40,000 nucleotides of DNA from Prorocentrum cordatum (lineage: Eukaryota > Sar > Dinophyceae > Prorocentrales > Prorocentraceae). Below, piece after piece: positions 16,210 to 26,125 of this stretch. Position 1 is the stretch's first letter. Each line of letters opens with the position of its first letter. The position numbers and the translations under genes were made by a program. The stretch lies in assembly GCA_963575745.1 (NCBI GenBank), contig CAUYUJ010018649.1:702959-742958 (forward strand). Direction: 5' to 3'. The notes beneath the pieces are model-generated. The model was not told the origin of the DNA. It worked only from the letters and a program-made list of their open reading frames with translations, and searched no databases.

Positions 16210-16355
16210 AAGTATTGCGCTGTTAGCTCGTTGCCGAGCGGTTGGTATAACGCAATGATGAAGCGTATATGGTACCACGATCGTAAGAGAATGTTCTAGA
16301 CGCTCGCGTAAAGGCGCTAAGTATTGCGCTGTTAGCTCGTTGCCGAGCGGTTGGT
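16210..16355 (-). repeat. 37-bp direct repeat in the leader, each copy with a GCAA hairpin
   Basis: 16210-16246 and 16319-16355 are identical (aagtattgcgctgttagctc through cggttggt). Each contains GCTCG-GCAA-CGAGC (16226-16239 and 16335-16348). In the first copy outer sequences attgcg...tta (16214-16225) pair with taacgcaat (16248-16256), extending the hairpin. The second copy keeps a shorter outer pairing. Spacing is 109 bp. Confidence 0.85.
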
Positions 16356-16490
16356 GGTAACGCAGAAGCGTGGTAGGTCGTCTAGTCACGAATAGATCCT
16401 CGTAAACGCCTGGGAAGGGTGGTCACGAAGATCGTGCCGAAGAATATGAGGCTAAGAAGAGCAAGAGCTGACCACACGAGAGTGCGGCCA

Positions 16491-16502
16491 GCTCCGCTAC
16501 CA
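16491..16502 (-). other. tRNA primer-binding site
   Basis: The sense strand reads TGGTAGCGGAGC immediately after the 5' LTR, starting with TGG as required to pair with a tRNA CCA end. It resembles initiator-Met primer sites of copia elements but differs internally, so the exact primer tRNA is uncertain. It fixes the element orientation as minus and the LTR end at 16503. Confidence 0.8.
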
Positions 16503-16754
16503 AGTCGAAAGTGAGCCTGGTAACTCAAATAGGGCATATAGCCTGGCAAATTGCATCCATCGCTCTGCTGTGAAGGTACAGTATGAGGGGTGGATGGGTA
16601 AGATAGGATAAGATCGATGTAATGATCTTTCCAGCACATAGCGAACACTCGCGGTGTCCGGGCAAATAGGGCGCGCGTGCCTTGAGCCCAAGGCAGCGGC
16701 GCGCGAGCTATGCTCCCGATGCTGTAACATCTCCCAAAGAGCTACCCTTAAAGT
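16503..16754 (-). repeat. 5' LTR (element orientation)
   Basis: 252-bp partner of 745-996 with two substitutions and no gaps. It should carry the element's promoter, but no core promoter element is recognisable. The same GC-rich stem-loop as in the other LTR is present. Confidence 0.93.
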
Positions 16755-17250
16755 CCACTCTCCCCACTGTTCCCAACATTGTCCCAGTGTCCCCACCATT
16801 GTTTCACTGTCCCCAACGCTGTCCCACTGTGCTGTCCCACTGCCCCACTGTCCCCACCACTGTCCCCACTGTCCCCACCGCGCTCCCCACTGTACCACTG
16901 TCCCCCTGTCTCACCACAGCCCTCACCACCGCCCTGACCACTGTCCCCACCACCACCGTCCCCACCACTGTCCCACTGTCCCCACTGTCCTGGCCACCGT
17001 CCCACTGTCCCCTCACCACCGTCACCGCCACGACCGTCACCACCACTGTCCCACTGTCCCCACTGTCCCCGCCACCGTCCCACTGTCCCCACTGTTTCCA
17101 CCAGTGCCCAAACCACTGTCGCACAGTCCCCACTATTGTCCCCACCACGGTCCCTCTCCCCCCACTGACCCCACTGTCCCACCACTGTCCCGCTGTCCCC
17201 ACTCCCCACTACCATCCCCACAATCGTCCCAACCATTGTCCCCACCAGTC
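16755..17250. repeat. CCACTGTCC-type minisatellite, right part
   Basis: About 9-bp units such as CCCACTGTC and CCCACCGTC run with many substitutions to about 17250. The first five bases are the right target-site duplication. Open frames on both strands here follow from the repeat and are not genes. Confidence 0.9.
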
Positions 17251-17460
17251 CCCCATCCGGAGTGGAGGAGGAGGGGGAGTCGTCTGCCGGCGGCAAGGAG
17301 GGGGGGCGGGGGGAGGGGTTCGAACCGGTAGTAATCCTCCCCCTTTTCATGATGGGCAGGGATGGGGTTCGGACCGATAATGATCCCCCTGGTTTTCGAG
17401 GGGGAGGGGGGGGGACGGGTTAAAAACCCCCAGAGACCCCCCTGGTTTTCTGCCAGCAGC
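17250..17460. repeat. G-rich degenerate tandem repeat
   Basis: A unit like GGGTTCGGACCGATAATGAT, followed by CCCCCTGGTTTTC and GAGGGGGAGG, recurs about three times (near 17318, 17367 and 17418). It carries runs of G and C on alternating sides. No gene was recognised. Confidence 0.55.
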
Positions 17461-19170
17461 GGCAGAACACGCTCTAATATGGCCACAAGAACCCAGGACG
17501 AGAACATTAATCCCATCGCCGCCCCAGAAAGAAAACCTTCCAAGATGGCTGGCCCAATCGCAAACATAGATAATCACCGAAATGGACTTCCCAGAAGGCT
17601 GTAGGTGAGAAAGTCGCTGGGAAGGGACGGGCCGCCTCATCCCAAGAATAGCTTGCGTCGCTTGGGTGCTGGCAAGGCGAGAAGCCGGTGAGCGCAACTG
17701 CGCGGTGTTGGGAGCGAGGCGTGCTAGAGGGCGGGGGGGCGTCGGTTGGCGACCACGGCCCTCCAGACCGTCGGGGAATCAAGTGCGGCATGTCACGACC
17801 TTGTCTCCGCTGCTGGAGCGGCAAAATCAAATGAAAGTCCCTCTGGGAATGAGGCAAGCGCCTGTCATGTGTCATGTAACGTGGACTTCTGGGTCCTTAC
17901 AATGCGGCGATGGAAAATTCCGATCTTCCCGTGGAACACAACCTTGCTGCACATTGTCCTTTGGGCTCCCTGACCTCCCAGGGATAGATGGGCAGCTTGC
18001 TCTAGTTCAACAGGACGCGCTTTTGACGCGCGCTCCTGCTTGCAGAGAGGGCTTGCGGCGCAGCGCAGCAAAGCACTCCATAGCAACACGAGGCGGGCGC
18101 ATGGCCGCGGAGGGGGAACTCGAACTATAGTTGAACAACCGAATACTTGCGAATCGAAAACAAAAAACGCCCCAAGATGCTCGAACGGCAGTCGCGCCGG
18201 ATCTCCCAGCAACATCTTCGCTGGTTGTTCCGCAACATATTGGCCGGATTTCTTAGTGACGTCTGTGCCAAAATGTTTGATAATACTCTTGATACTTGAT
18301 AGCGCTCCCGTGAAGTTCCCCGTGACATGTCTCATACAAAGAATCGTTGTTGAAAAAACTGCACGGTAAACTCCACTGGAAGCTTCACTGCCGCCGCTGC
18401 CCCCCCTGGGCGAGTCGCGCGGCCCCCCTCTCTTTCCCGGTGGTCCCTTGGGCGCTCGGCTCGCGCGGCCGCGAGAGGGCAATACAACAGAGTGGAGAAA
18501 CAGGTGGAGGGAGCAGGAGGCCCGGAACCTGGCGAAGTCCGACGACGCCCGACGGAACCCGTTGGGGCCCCGCCAGGCACATCGAGATGCGGCACTGCAG
18601 TAAGAGCCTAGAACCCCGACGGGGCCACGACAGTAACGCATATTGCGGAATGTGGCGCAGAACAACTACCGAATCGCACGCACTGTCCTCAGGTGGCCTT
18701 ATCGCGCACCGTGCCCGACCCTATGCGCGTGCGCTTCTGCGATACTTCGTCCGATGGATTTTAATCCTGCCTGCCACCCCTGCGTTCGCGCAGCGCAGCG
18801 TCCTGACTGGCCTAAAGCGCCACGAAAGAAATCAGACGGCCAACCTGCTTTTTCAAGTAGGGAGCCCCTAGAAATGACAGTTAACGGTAACCCGTCAAAG
18901 CTAGGGATGCTCTTATCAACCGCACCTGCGGTGGGACACCTGGGGTGGCTGGATCCCGCTCGAACGCGAACTCTGGAAATTGATTTTGAGTAGGACCCCC
19001 CCAAAAAACAAATCTGGCTGGCAACTTGACTTGCAATTTTGTGATTCCAGAATTCGGCTTTGGGCCAGATGAAGGTAAATCACAAGACAGCTCGCCGCTT
19101 GGACCCCACCGCCAGCGGCGAGCATAAATCGGGCGTAGCCCCGAACGCATTCCAATGCCCACACTTCGTC
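17461..19170. other. unassigned region
   Basis: No recognisable protein, RNA gene or mobile element was found on either strand. Several open frames of 100-266 codons exist but read as low-conservation GC-rich translation. It could hold short exons that cannot be recognised by eye. Confidence 0.5.
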
Positions 19171-19330
19171 CTGGTACTACTCGTACTCCTCCCCGTCCTC
19201 CTCCCCATCGTGATCGTCGTCGTCCTCCTCATCCTCCTCATCCTCCTCATCCTCGTCCTCCTCGTCATCCTCCTCGTCTTTCTCGTCTTCCTCCTGCTCC
19301 AGCTCCTCCTCGTCGTCCTCGTCTGACCCC
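19171..19330. repeat. TCC/TCG triplet array
   Basis: Repeated TCCTCG/TCCTCATCC units occur here. The minus strand would read as Glu/Asp runs, which is a by-product of the repeat. Confidence 0.85.
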
Positions 19331-19390
19331 ATCCTCGTGGATGCTTTGGCTGCGCGGTGCTCCCCACACATTTTCTCTGGGGTCGGCGGC

Positions 19391-19832
19391 AGAGGCTATA
19401 GGTTGCGTCCTAGGTTGCGCCATAAGTTGCGCCCTCGGCGGCAGAGAATAAAACCATCTCCTATCGGTTGCGCCATAGGTTACGCCCTCGACGGCCAAGA
19501 ATTAATAAACCGTCTCCTATCGGCTGCGCCATAGGTTGCGTCTTCGACGGCCGAGAATAACACCGCCTCTTATCGGTTGCGCCAAAGATAGCGCCCTCGG
19601 AAGCCGAGAATAAAACCACCTCTTATCGGTTGCGCCAAAGATAGCGCCCTCGGCGGCCGAGAATACATCCGCCTCTTATCGGTTGCGCCAAAGATAGCGC
19701 CCTCGGCGGCCGAGAATGAAACCGCCTCCTATCGGTTGCGCCAAAGATAGCGCCCTCGGCGGCCGAGAATACAACCGCCTCTTATCGGTTGCGCCAAAGA
19801 TAGCGCCCTCGGCGGCCGAGAATGAAACCGTC
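19391..19832. repeat. 53-bp minisatellite, about 7 copies
   Basis: Units beginning TATCGGTTGCGCC start at 19462, 19518, 19571, 19624, 19677, 19730 and 19783. The period is 53 bp after a first 56-bp step. Each unit ends in GAGAATAMAACCGCCTC-like sequence and most contain a palindromic CTCGG-CGG-CCGAG core. The left edge is more diverged. The period is not a multiple of three, so it is not coding. Confidence 0.92.
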
Positions 19833-20157
19833 TCCGAACGTGCCTGCTGGACACACGGCAATTTCTGCCTTCAGGACCCGTAAGCGAGGCGCTGCCTCGG
19901 AGACTCAGAGCGAGAAGCCGGCCTCGAGCAAGGGTTCGAAAGCCTTCTCGAGTACTTCTGAAGTGGTCACCCTGACTTCTCAAGTATCAGTGTGCCCGCT
20001 GTTAGAGCAAGACTGGCCTGGAAAGGCTCAAAGATACCCCCCCTCCACGGAATTCAAAGAAGCACCGAAGAATCGCCAAGGAAGCGCCCAAGAAGTGCAC
20101 GAAAACATGGTCGCCCCTAGTATCTTTGGCGGCGGGGGTCAGCGGCCCCAGAAATGC
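19833..20157. other. unassigned region between minisatellite and DNase II gene
   Basis: Nothing recognisable was found. On the minus strand it lies just downstream of the DNase II stop and would be its 3' region. Confidence 0.4.
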
Positions 20158-20362
20158 TTATGACATTCTGGAGGCTTTAAATGGGTCTTTGCGCAATCCA
20201 TGGCTCCTCACATGGTTGTTGTCCACCCCGCAGAACCAATTGCTGTCCGGACTCTTTGCGACGGTCCACTTGCTGTGGTCGTAGCGAGTCTCGTGCGTGT
20301 CGCCAGCGCCTAGTGCAACCTTCCTGAGGAAGCTGGAGAAAAACGAGTGCGAATCTGAAAGG
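20158..20362 (-). CDS. DNase II-like protein, C-terminal exon
   Basis: The reading DLSDSHSFF...THETRYDHSKWTVAK...NWFCGVDNNH ends at TAA/TGA near 20158. DHSKW is the conserved second HxK motif of DNase II, with the catalytic His encoded at 20275-20277. The C-terminus after CGVDNNH lacks the usual RGGG-like ending, so it is shortened or another exon follows. The 5' limit is approximate; a possible acceptor is CTTTCAG near 20355-20362. An intron of about 290 bp would separate it from the middle exon. Confidence 0.72.
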
Positions 20363-20649
20363 TCAATCCCCCCGTGTACCCCGCGGCCCGACCGATAGGT
20401 ACAAAGGACGGCTTCCCTCCTGCTCATCCTACCCCTCTGCTGCTGCTGCTTCTCCTCCCTGTCCCTTTCCTGGCTGCTTCAATGCGAACTCGTTCCTGGC
20501 TCCAGGACGGGTCGAAGAAGGCTCGCGGGGGGGATATTTGGAAACGACAGCGATTTGGCGAGATGGACCAGGAGTGCCGAGGGTGAAGACTTACTGAACT
20601 CTGCGGGGGGGGGCCTTCCTTCCCACACGAAACTACTACCCAACAATTT

Positions 20650-20848
20650 CGCGTTATCAGATCCTGATATCGAAGACGTCGAACTGCGAAGCTGGGCAGT
20701 ATGGGCCCAGAGGGCCCCCACTATTGAGCCAACTCTGGACCAACATCGTCTGCTTCAACTCTGGGGCGATCAACTCTGGCACCATGCCAGAGTCAAAGTT
20801 CTCGGTCTTGCCGAACAACTTGACCACGCCCCAGGCGGTTTGCACATC
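20650..20848 (-). CDS. DNase II-like protein, middle exon
   Basis: DVQTAWGVVKLFGKTENFDS, then MVPELIAPELKQTMLVQSW, GGPLGPYC and DVFDI, match the mid-region of DNase II (Phe-x-K block, a Gln-x-Trp and a Cys). A CACTAG acceptor precedes the first codon at 20848. The donor end is uncertain by a few codons near 20655; a stop follows at once in frame, which supports an exon border there. Confidence 0.7.
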
Positions 20849-21009
20849 CTAGTGATGGCCAAGAATAACACAAGACCGAAACCTACAGCACTCTGGACCA
20901 GCCAGCCTACGCACCTGACCAAGCGAATCAACACCGTCAGCCGCAAGACGCAAACATAAGGTCAATCAAACCAAACGAACTGGACGAAACAACCAACCTG
21001 TATGTCAAC

Positions 21010-21586
21010 GATCGAAAAAGCGAAACCGACCCGACCGAGCCATAACCAGAATGTCCTTATGAATGGTGCCCTTCATGTCGATATTCTTCCCTGTCACGAT
21101 GTCCTCCACATTGGGCAGCGACCCGTCAGTTCTGTGGTCGTAGATCCAGCCGTTGGAGAATCTCATTACTTCTGCGACCTCATTAATCGCCTCAGGCGAC
21201 ATCGTCATGCAGAATGCATGCTGCCCGTACCTCTCCTGGCCGCTGCCATAGAGGTACCCCTTGCTCTGGTAATTCGGGAAATGCGGGATCGAGTGCTGCA
21301 CCCAGTACCCGTTGGTCGAATTGTAAGCGAAGAAACCCTTGCTGTGCCCATACTCGAGCGAATAATTTCCGTCGGGTGTCTGGTCGTTGTACATGACGTA
21401 GTTCACATCACGCCCAGAGTAGACGCCCTCTATCTGACGACCCAGCAGAGAATCTGCATCTGTGACTTTGCCTTCGCCAGGTTTCAAGCTGGACGTGTCT
21501 GAAGAGGTCACGTAGACATACTGCGTTCCTCGGCGGCTGATGACCGAAACGGAACAGCACGTGTAGGGATACGGATCGACAAACAT
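21010..21586 (-). CDS. DNase II-like protein, N-terminal catalytic exon
   Basis: DNase II is an acid endonuclease of the phospholipase-D-like fold that cuts DNA without metals, typically in lysosomes or secreted. Here GTQYVYVTSSD, YVMYNDQTPDG, YGHSKGFFAYN (H81-x-K83, first HxK motif), GYWVQHSIPHFPN and YGQHAFCMTM appear in family order. The exon runs to about 21010-21040; likely donors lie near DILVM. The true 5' border may be near 21540 rather than the ATG at 21586. The signal peptide and VDWF-type start were not found upstream, so the gene is incomplete as read. Together with the middle and last exons it gives a near-complete catalytic core. Confidence 0.82.
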
Positions 21587-21589
21587 CTA

Positions 21590-22080
21590 TGTGGCCAGAC
21601 CTAGGTCGACCCCAAACCGCTCACGACAAGATGGCCGATACAACACCATCTGGCAGACAAGAACTTCCTGTGAGACCAGAGGCCGCAGAACGCTCTGGGA
21701 CGAAAACGCGCCTCTGGGGAATGTGGCGACAAATCCGCAACCGACGCATGAAAAAATCAGAGCGGGATGCTTGGCGCTCTCTGTTCACGTTTTCACACCA
21801 AGGCTCCCCTTGGGGACCAGCTTCTCATGCATGATAGCTGCTTGTATCGTCCCTGGGTCTGGCACGTGGCTTCCAGAAGCCGAGAAGATGTCTAACAAGA
21901 GCTTCCACTGCAGTTTCCCCACCAAGCCAGATGTCTTGGGGGGGGACAGGGGAAGACGGCGGTCATGGCCGCCGCTACGGGGGTGGAGGGGGGAGGAAGA
22001 GTTGGAGGATGAATAAGAGGAAGGAGGAAGGTCAAAGGCGGATGAAGAGGCGGCGGATGGGGTCCTCACACGCCGCCTCC
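21590..22080. other. unassigned region upstream of the DNase II exons
   Basis: This is where the promoter and first exon of the minus-strand DNase II gene would be expected. No signal peptide or DNase II start could be recognised, and no promoter element is evident. Confidence 0.4.
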
Positions 22081-22094
22081 TCTCCCGGCTCTTC

Positions 22095-22335
22095 CCCCCT
22101 CCTCCTCCTCCTCCTCCTCCTCCTCCTGCTCCTTCTCCTTCCTCCTTGTTGTTGGTTGAGCGGACGTCAATCCACATAGATTGCCGCGTCGAATCTTCCT
22201 CCTCCTCCCCTCCTCCTCATCCTTCCCTTCTCTATCCTCCTCCTCCTTTTCCCCCCTCCCTTTGCCTCCTCCTTTCCTCTTGCTCCTTCCTCCTCGTCCT
22301 CCCTCCTCCTCTTCATCTCCCCCCTCTCCCTCCCT
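22095..22335. repeat. TCC-rich pyrimidine array
   Basis: CTCCTCCTCC units with interruptions occur at 22095-22140 and 22195-22335. Purine runs lie on the other strand. There is no coding evidence. Confidence 0.85.
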
Positions 22336-22568
22336 GCTCCCCCCCACCTGGGGGGGGAGGAGCAGGGCGGGGCATGTCGACGAAAGGGCGACGCGGCGGC
22401 CTCTTTCCGGCGGGTCCCGAGCCGTCGCCCCCGAAGGTGGCGGGGTGCTTCAGCAAGAGCCACCAATCCTGGGGTGATCGACGATCCCCGGAAACGCCGG
22501 GCGCGAACCCCGGACCGCGCACGCGCGAGCCCCCGACAGGCCAGCGTGCCCAAAGCCCGAGCAATTCC

Positions 22569-22579
22569 ACGTCATCATT

Positions 22580-22628
<49 letters not shown>

Positions 22629-22647
22629 GCATTATCAACATCATCAT

Positions 22648-22694
<47 letters not shown>

Positions 22695-22885
22695 CCCTCA
22701 CCGTCATCGCTATCTGCCATAATCACTATCACCATCAACATCATCACGATCAAAATCATATTCTGCACTATACTTACCATCAAGATCAGTCTAAACACAA
22801 CCACAACCACCACCACCGCCATCACCATCATCACCACCATCAGGATTACCAAAACCAGCATCACCATCGTCGTCATCATTAACAC

Positions 22886-22917
<32 letters not shown>

Positions 22918-22922
22918 ACAGT

Positions 22923-22990
<68 letters not shown>

Positions 22991-24115
22991 ATCATCATCA
23001 TCAGCATGATGATCATCATCATCATCATCATCAGCACCATGATAACCACCACCATCATCATCAGCATCATCATATTTATCAGCATCTCATCATGAGCATC
23101 AGCAGTGCCATCATCATACTCATCACCGTCACCACCACAATCACATTCACAATCACCATCAGCATCAGCATCGTTATCAGCATCATCATCAGCAGCTTTA
23201 TCATCACCATTCTCATCATCGTCATCGTCAGCATCATCATCATACTCATCATCACCATAATCATCGTCTTAAGCAGTCGAACGATCATCATCATCATCAT
23301 CATCATCATCATTATCATCATCATCACCATCAACATCAGCGTCATATGCATGTTGATCACCATCATCAAAATCAACGCCATCAGCATCACCCGTACGATC
23401 ATCAGTATCAGCATCACCAACTCCATCAACATCACCGTAATCGTAATCGTTATCATCATCGTCGACGTCATCAGCATCCGCATCATCACTATCATCATCA
23501 GCAGCATTAGTATCAGCACCAATATCGGTATCAAGATAGGGATCATCATCATCAGCACCAACACCGTCCGCAACCGTATTGTTATCATCATCAACGTCAT
23601 CATTATCATCAACATCGCCTGCATCACCACCATCATCGTCAACATCGTCATCATGACCGTCATCGTCATCGTCATCAACATCATCGTCAGCACCTTTACA
23701 AGTGTCCTCATCCTCCCTCTCGTCATCATCATCATCACCATCAACATCATACTCTTCAACAACATCGTAATCCGCAGCATCACCATCGCCGTCATCACCA
23801 CCAGCATCGTCATCATCGTCATCATGATCCGGACACTCATCATCATCTCGACCACTATCAGCACCATAATCATCGCCTTCACAATCACCATCACCAGCAT
23901 CGTCACCATCACCAGCATCGTCATCGACAGTGTCATCGTCAGTGCCATCGCCAACATCGTCATCATCATGATCATCACCAGCACCATCATGATTACCATC
24001 AGCATCAACATCAACATCATCAACGCCATCATAATCAACAGTGACAGTACCAGTATCGGTGTCAGTATCGGGATCGGGACCACCATCCTCATCATCATCA
24101 TCCTCATCATCATCC

Positions 24116-24156
<41 letters not shown>

Positions 24157-24262
24157 TTCATCGTCGTCATCATCATCATCGTCATCGTCATCACCATCAC
24201 CATCACCATCATCACCATCACCATCACCATTATCATCATCATCAGCATCATCATCATCGGAG
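22569..24262. repeat. 1.7-kb imperfect TCA triplet array
   Basis: TCATCATCA runs are near-perfect at 22569-22700, 22880-23080 and 24110-24260, with degenerate ATCACC/ATCGTC/ATCAGC segments between. Frames of several hundred codons (Ile/Ser/His or Asp/Met runs) are produced by the repeat alone. Confidence 0.95.
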
Positions 24263-24420
24263 CTCCACCGAAGGCCCCGATGGGCAAAGCTCGCATGCGG
24301 CTCCCCCACCAGTACGTGGCCCATGGTTCCCCCTCCTTCGCCCCACCTGCCAAACGGGACTCACACTTGGGCCCTTTCGCGAAGGTAAGTTGTCCACCCC
24401 GTGCGCTACCACGTGGCGAG
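24263..24420. other. unique spacer between opposite triplet arrays
   Basis: 160 bp of non-repeat sequence separate TCA and TGA arrays. Read on the minus strand it gives blocks like AKGPKCE and GAFGGAP, and a related KGPNVN...GAFGGAC block is read on the plus strand near 28128-28173. This suggests a dispersed repeat family. Confidence 0.4.
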
Positions 24421-24429
24421 GGAGGATAA

Positions 24430-24556
24430 GGATGAGGAGGATGAGGGTATCGGAGGAGGCGATGCTGATGCTGATGATGATGATGATGATGATGATGCTG
24501 ATGATGACGATGGTGGTGATGGTGATGGTGATAGTGATGGGGATGCTGACGATGAC

Positions 24557-24590
<34 letters not shown>

Positions 24591-24655
24591 CCGCTGATAA
24601 GGATGATGATGCTGCTGATGATGATGATGATGTTGTTGACGATGGCGATGAGGAC
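24430..24655. repeat. TGA/GAT triplet array, inverted relative to the TCA array
   Basis: GATGATGAT runs are the reverse complement of the TCA array to the left. The two arrays face each other across the spacer and could form a very large hairpin. Confidence 0.9.
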
Positions 24656-25790
24656 ATGAGGAGAGCGGAGGCAGGAGTGGGAGGAGGGGGACGGAGGAGG
24701 GAAAAGATGAATGAGTGAGAGGGACGCAGGGCGCTGTCTTCAAAATGAGGACACAACTCCGCAAGATGGATGGGACAAATAGCACTCCACACTCTTATAC
24801 GCGCTGCGTGGAAGGCCTGGGGGGGCAACACATCACAAGCCTAGTCGACTGGTCACGTGACATCGCAAGCGGGCGAACACAATCCGCATTCTGCTCGACT
24901 CGTCATGTGGGAACTCGGGGGGAGGGCCCAAAAACAATAGCCTTCTGCATTTACAGCGCGCGACGGCGACGGCAACGACGACGGCAGAGGCGAGGGCAGA
25001 GACGGTGACGACGACGACGACGACCACACGACGGCCAAGACCCGTCGGCACATCTCTCACCCCCCCCCTCAACGTCACCCTCCCTAAATACATCGGGCGC
25101 ATCCCCGCAGTGTTCTGGGAATTGTTTGTCCAGAAGCTCCCAGAACTTGGCGAGGAATCGAGGGGCGGCTGCTATCTCTTACATTCCTCTCCCTTTGGAC
25201 GACCCTCCCTTGACAGAAGTCTTCGGCACATCCCCTCTATCCGCCACTGAATAGCCGGGCGCCGCACACACCCCAGCTCGCACGAATGTGATGAAATACA
25301 TAGAAAAGGGGCCCATAATCGCTGCAGGACCCCCCTCTCCAAAAAAAAAACAAGGTGGCTGGCAGCGACCAGCAAAAGGAAAAACTCACACATTGCACTG
25401 CGAGGGACGGAATCCCTCCGCAGTCCCGCGACAGACAACAGCAGACCCCAGAGACAAAGGAGGCGGAGGAACCCCCTTCACATGGCAACGCCTCTGTGGC
25501 GAAGCACATTGATTCTACTCGCCGCGTGGCAACGCAGGGGGGGCGCAAACAAGCAGCACTGTACTCGACCCTTCGCTTGCTCACGCCGAGGGGAGAAGCC
25601 AGTACCATTATCCGCTACCGTGTCTGCGGCACGTTGAGGCGTGGAAGAATGCCAGGGGCTGTCCGGCAGGGAATCTGCAGTATTCTAAGGGACCGCCCCC
25701 CCCCTCCGCGGGATGCGGCCACCCGACTGCATCGCCCCTATTACTGGGGGGGCCCTGGGCGGCCATGGCACCTCACTGGGGCTCTTTAAA
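24656..25790. repeat. degenerate dispersed repeats (CTCGCCGCGTGGCAACGCAG family)
   Basis: A motif like CTACTCGCCGCGTGGCAACG, followed by CAGGGGGGGCG, is seen near 25513. Weaker copies are near 24890 and 25563. The family continues at 27530-27830. No gene was recognised in this stretch. Confidence 0.5.
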
Positions 25791-26125
25791 ACTTCCAGGA
25801 CGACCCAGGAGCCCCCACGACCGCCCAAGAGGGCCCCGAGTCGCCGAACGATCGCTCGACGACGCCCAAGATGGCCTCAAGATGGTCCCAGAGGCCTCCA
25901 AGACGACCCAAGAGGCCTCCAAGAGGCCCCGCAAGAGGGCCCCAAGATGCAAGCATCATTGACTTTCCTTATGTGTGTTGAAGGAGTTTGGCGTTCTCGC
26001 CTTCTCGGCGTCCCGACGCTCCAAAACGGCCCAGGAGGCCCCCAAGACCACCCCAAACGGCCCAAGAGGCCTCTAAGAGGGCCCCAAAGCGGCCCAAGAT
26101 GGCCTCAAGATGGCCAGGAGAACGC
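25790..26125. repeat. CCCAAGAGGCCTCCAAGA-type tandem repeat, left block
   Basis: About 10-12-bp units of CCAAGAGGCC/CTCAAGATGGC are repeated with interruptions. The same repeat returns at 27290-27430, on the other side of the CCA array. Confidence 0.75.

Larger units (their letters stand above)
16052..16490 (-). other. 5' leader of the retrotransposon
   Basis: The stretch between the primer-binding site and the ORF1 ATG has no long frame of its own. It holds a 37-bp direct repeat and three GNRA hairpins. These features suggest an RNA control or packaging region; that is inference from position. Confidence 0.7.
745..16754 (-). mobile_element. 16.0 kb Ty1/copia-type LTR retrotransposon
   Basis: Two 252-bp direct repeats bound the element (offset 15758, no indels, 2 mismatches), flanked by a 5-bp target duplication. 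The internal region reads on the minus strand: primer-binding site, leader with hairpins, ORF1 (Gag-like region, CCHC, Tpt1-like domain, RING-H2, protease), ORF2 (unknown domain), ORF3 (zinc motifs, integrase, RT, RNase H), then a 3' region. Integrase before RT is the copia order. At 16 kb it is at least twice the common size for copia elements. The LTRs are 99.2% identical and the frames are long, which suggests recent insertion. The two in-frame stops may be regulatory or early decay. About 40 short GNRA-type hairpins are spread through the internal region. Confidence 0.95.

Noticed and set aside
1106-16348. CRISPR-like or rho-independent terminator interpretation of the recurring hairpins
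   Set aside because: Spacing is irregular, there are no spacers or T tracts, the hairpins lie inside ORFs, and the host is eukaryotic.
19177-19371. Acidic Glu/Asp-rich 64-codon frame
   Set aside because: A by-product of the TCC/TCG array.
22313-24785. Open frames of 225-568 codons in both strands
   Set aside because: They are translations of TCA/TGA triplet arrays (Met, Ile, Ser, His or Asp runs) and have no independent coding signal.
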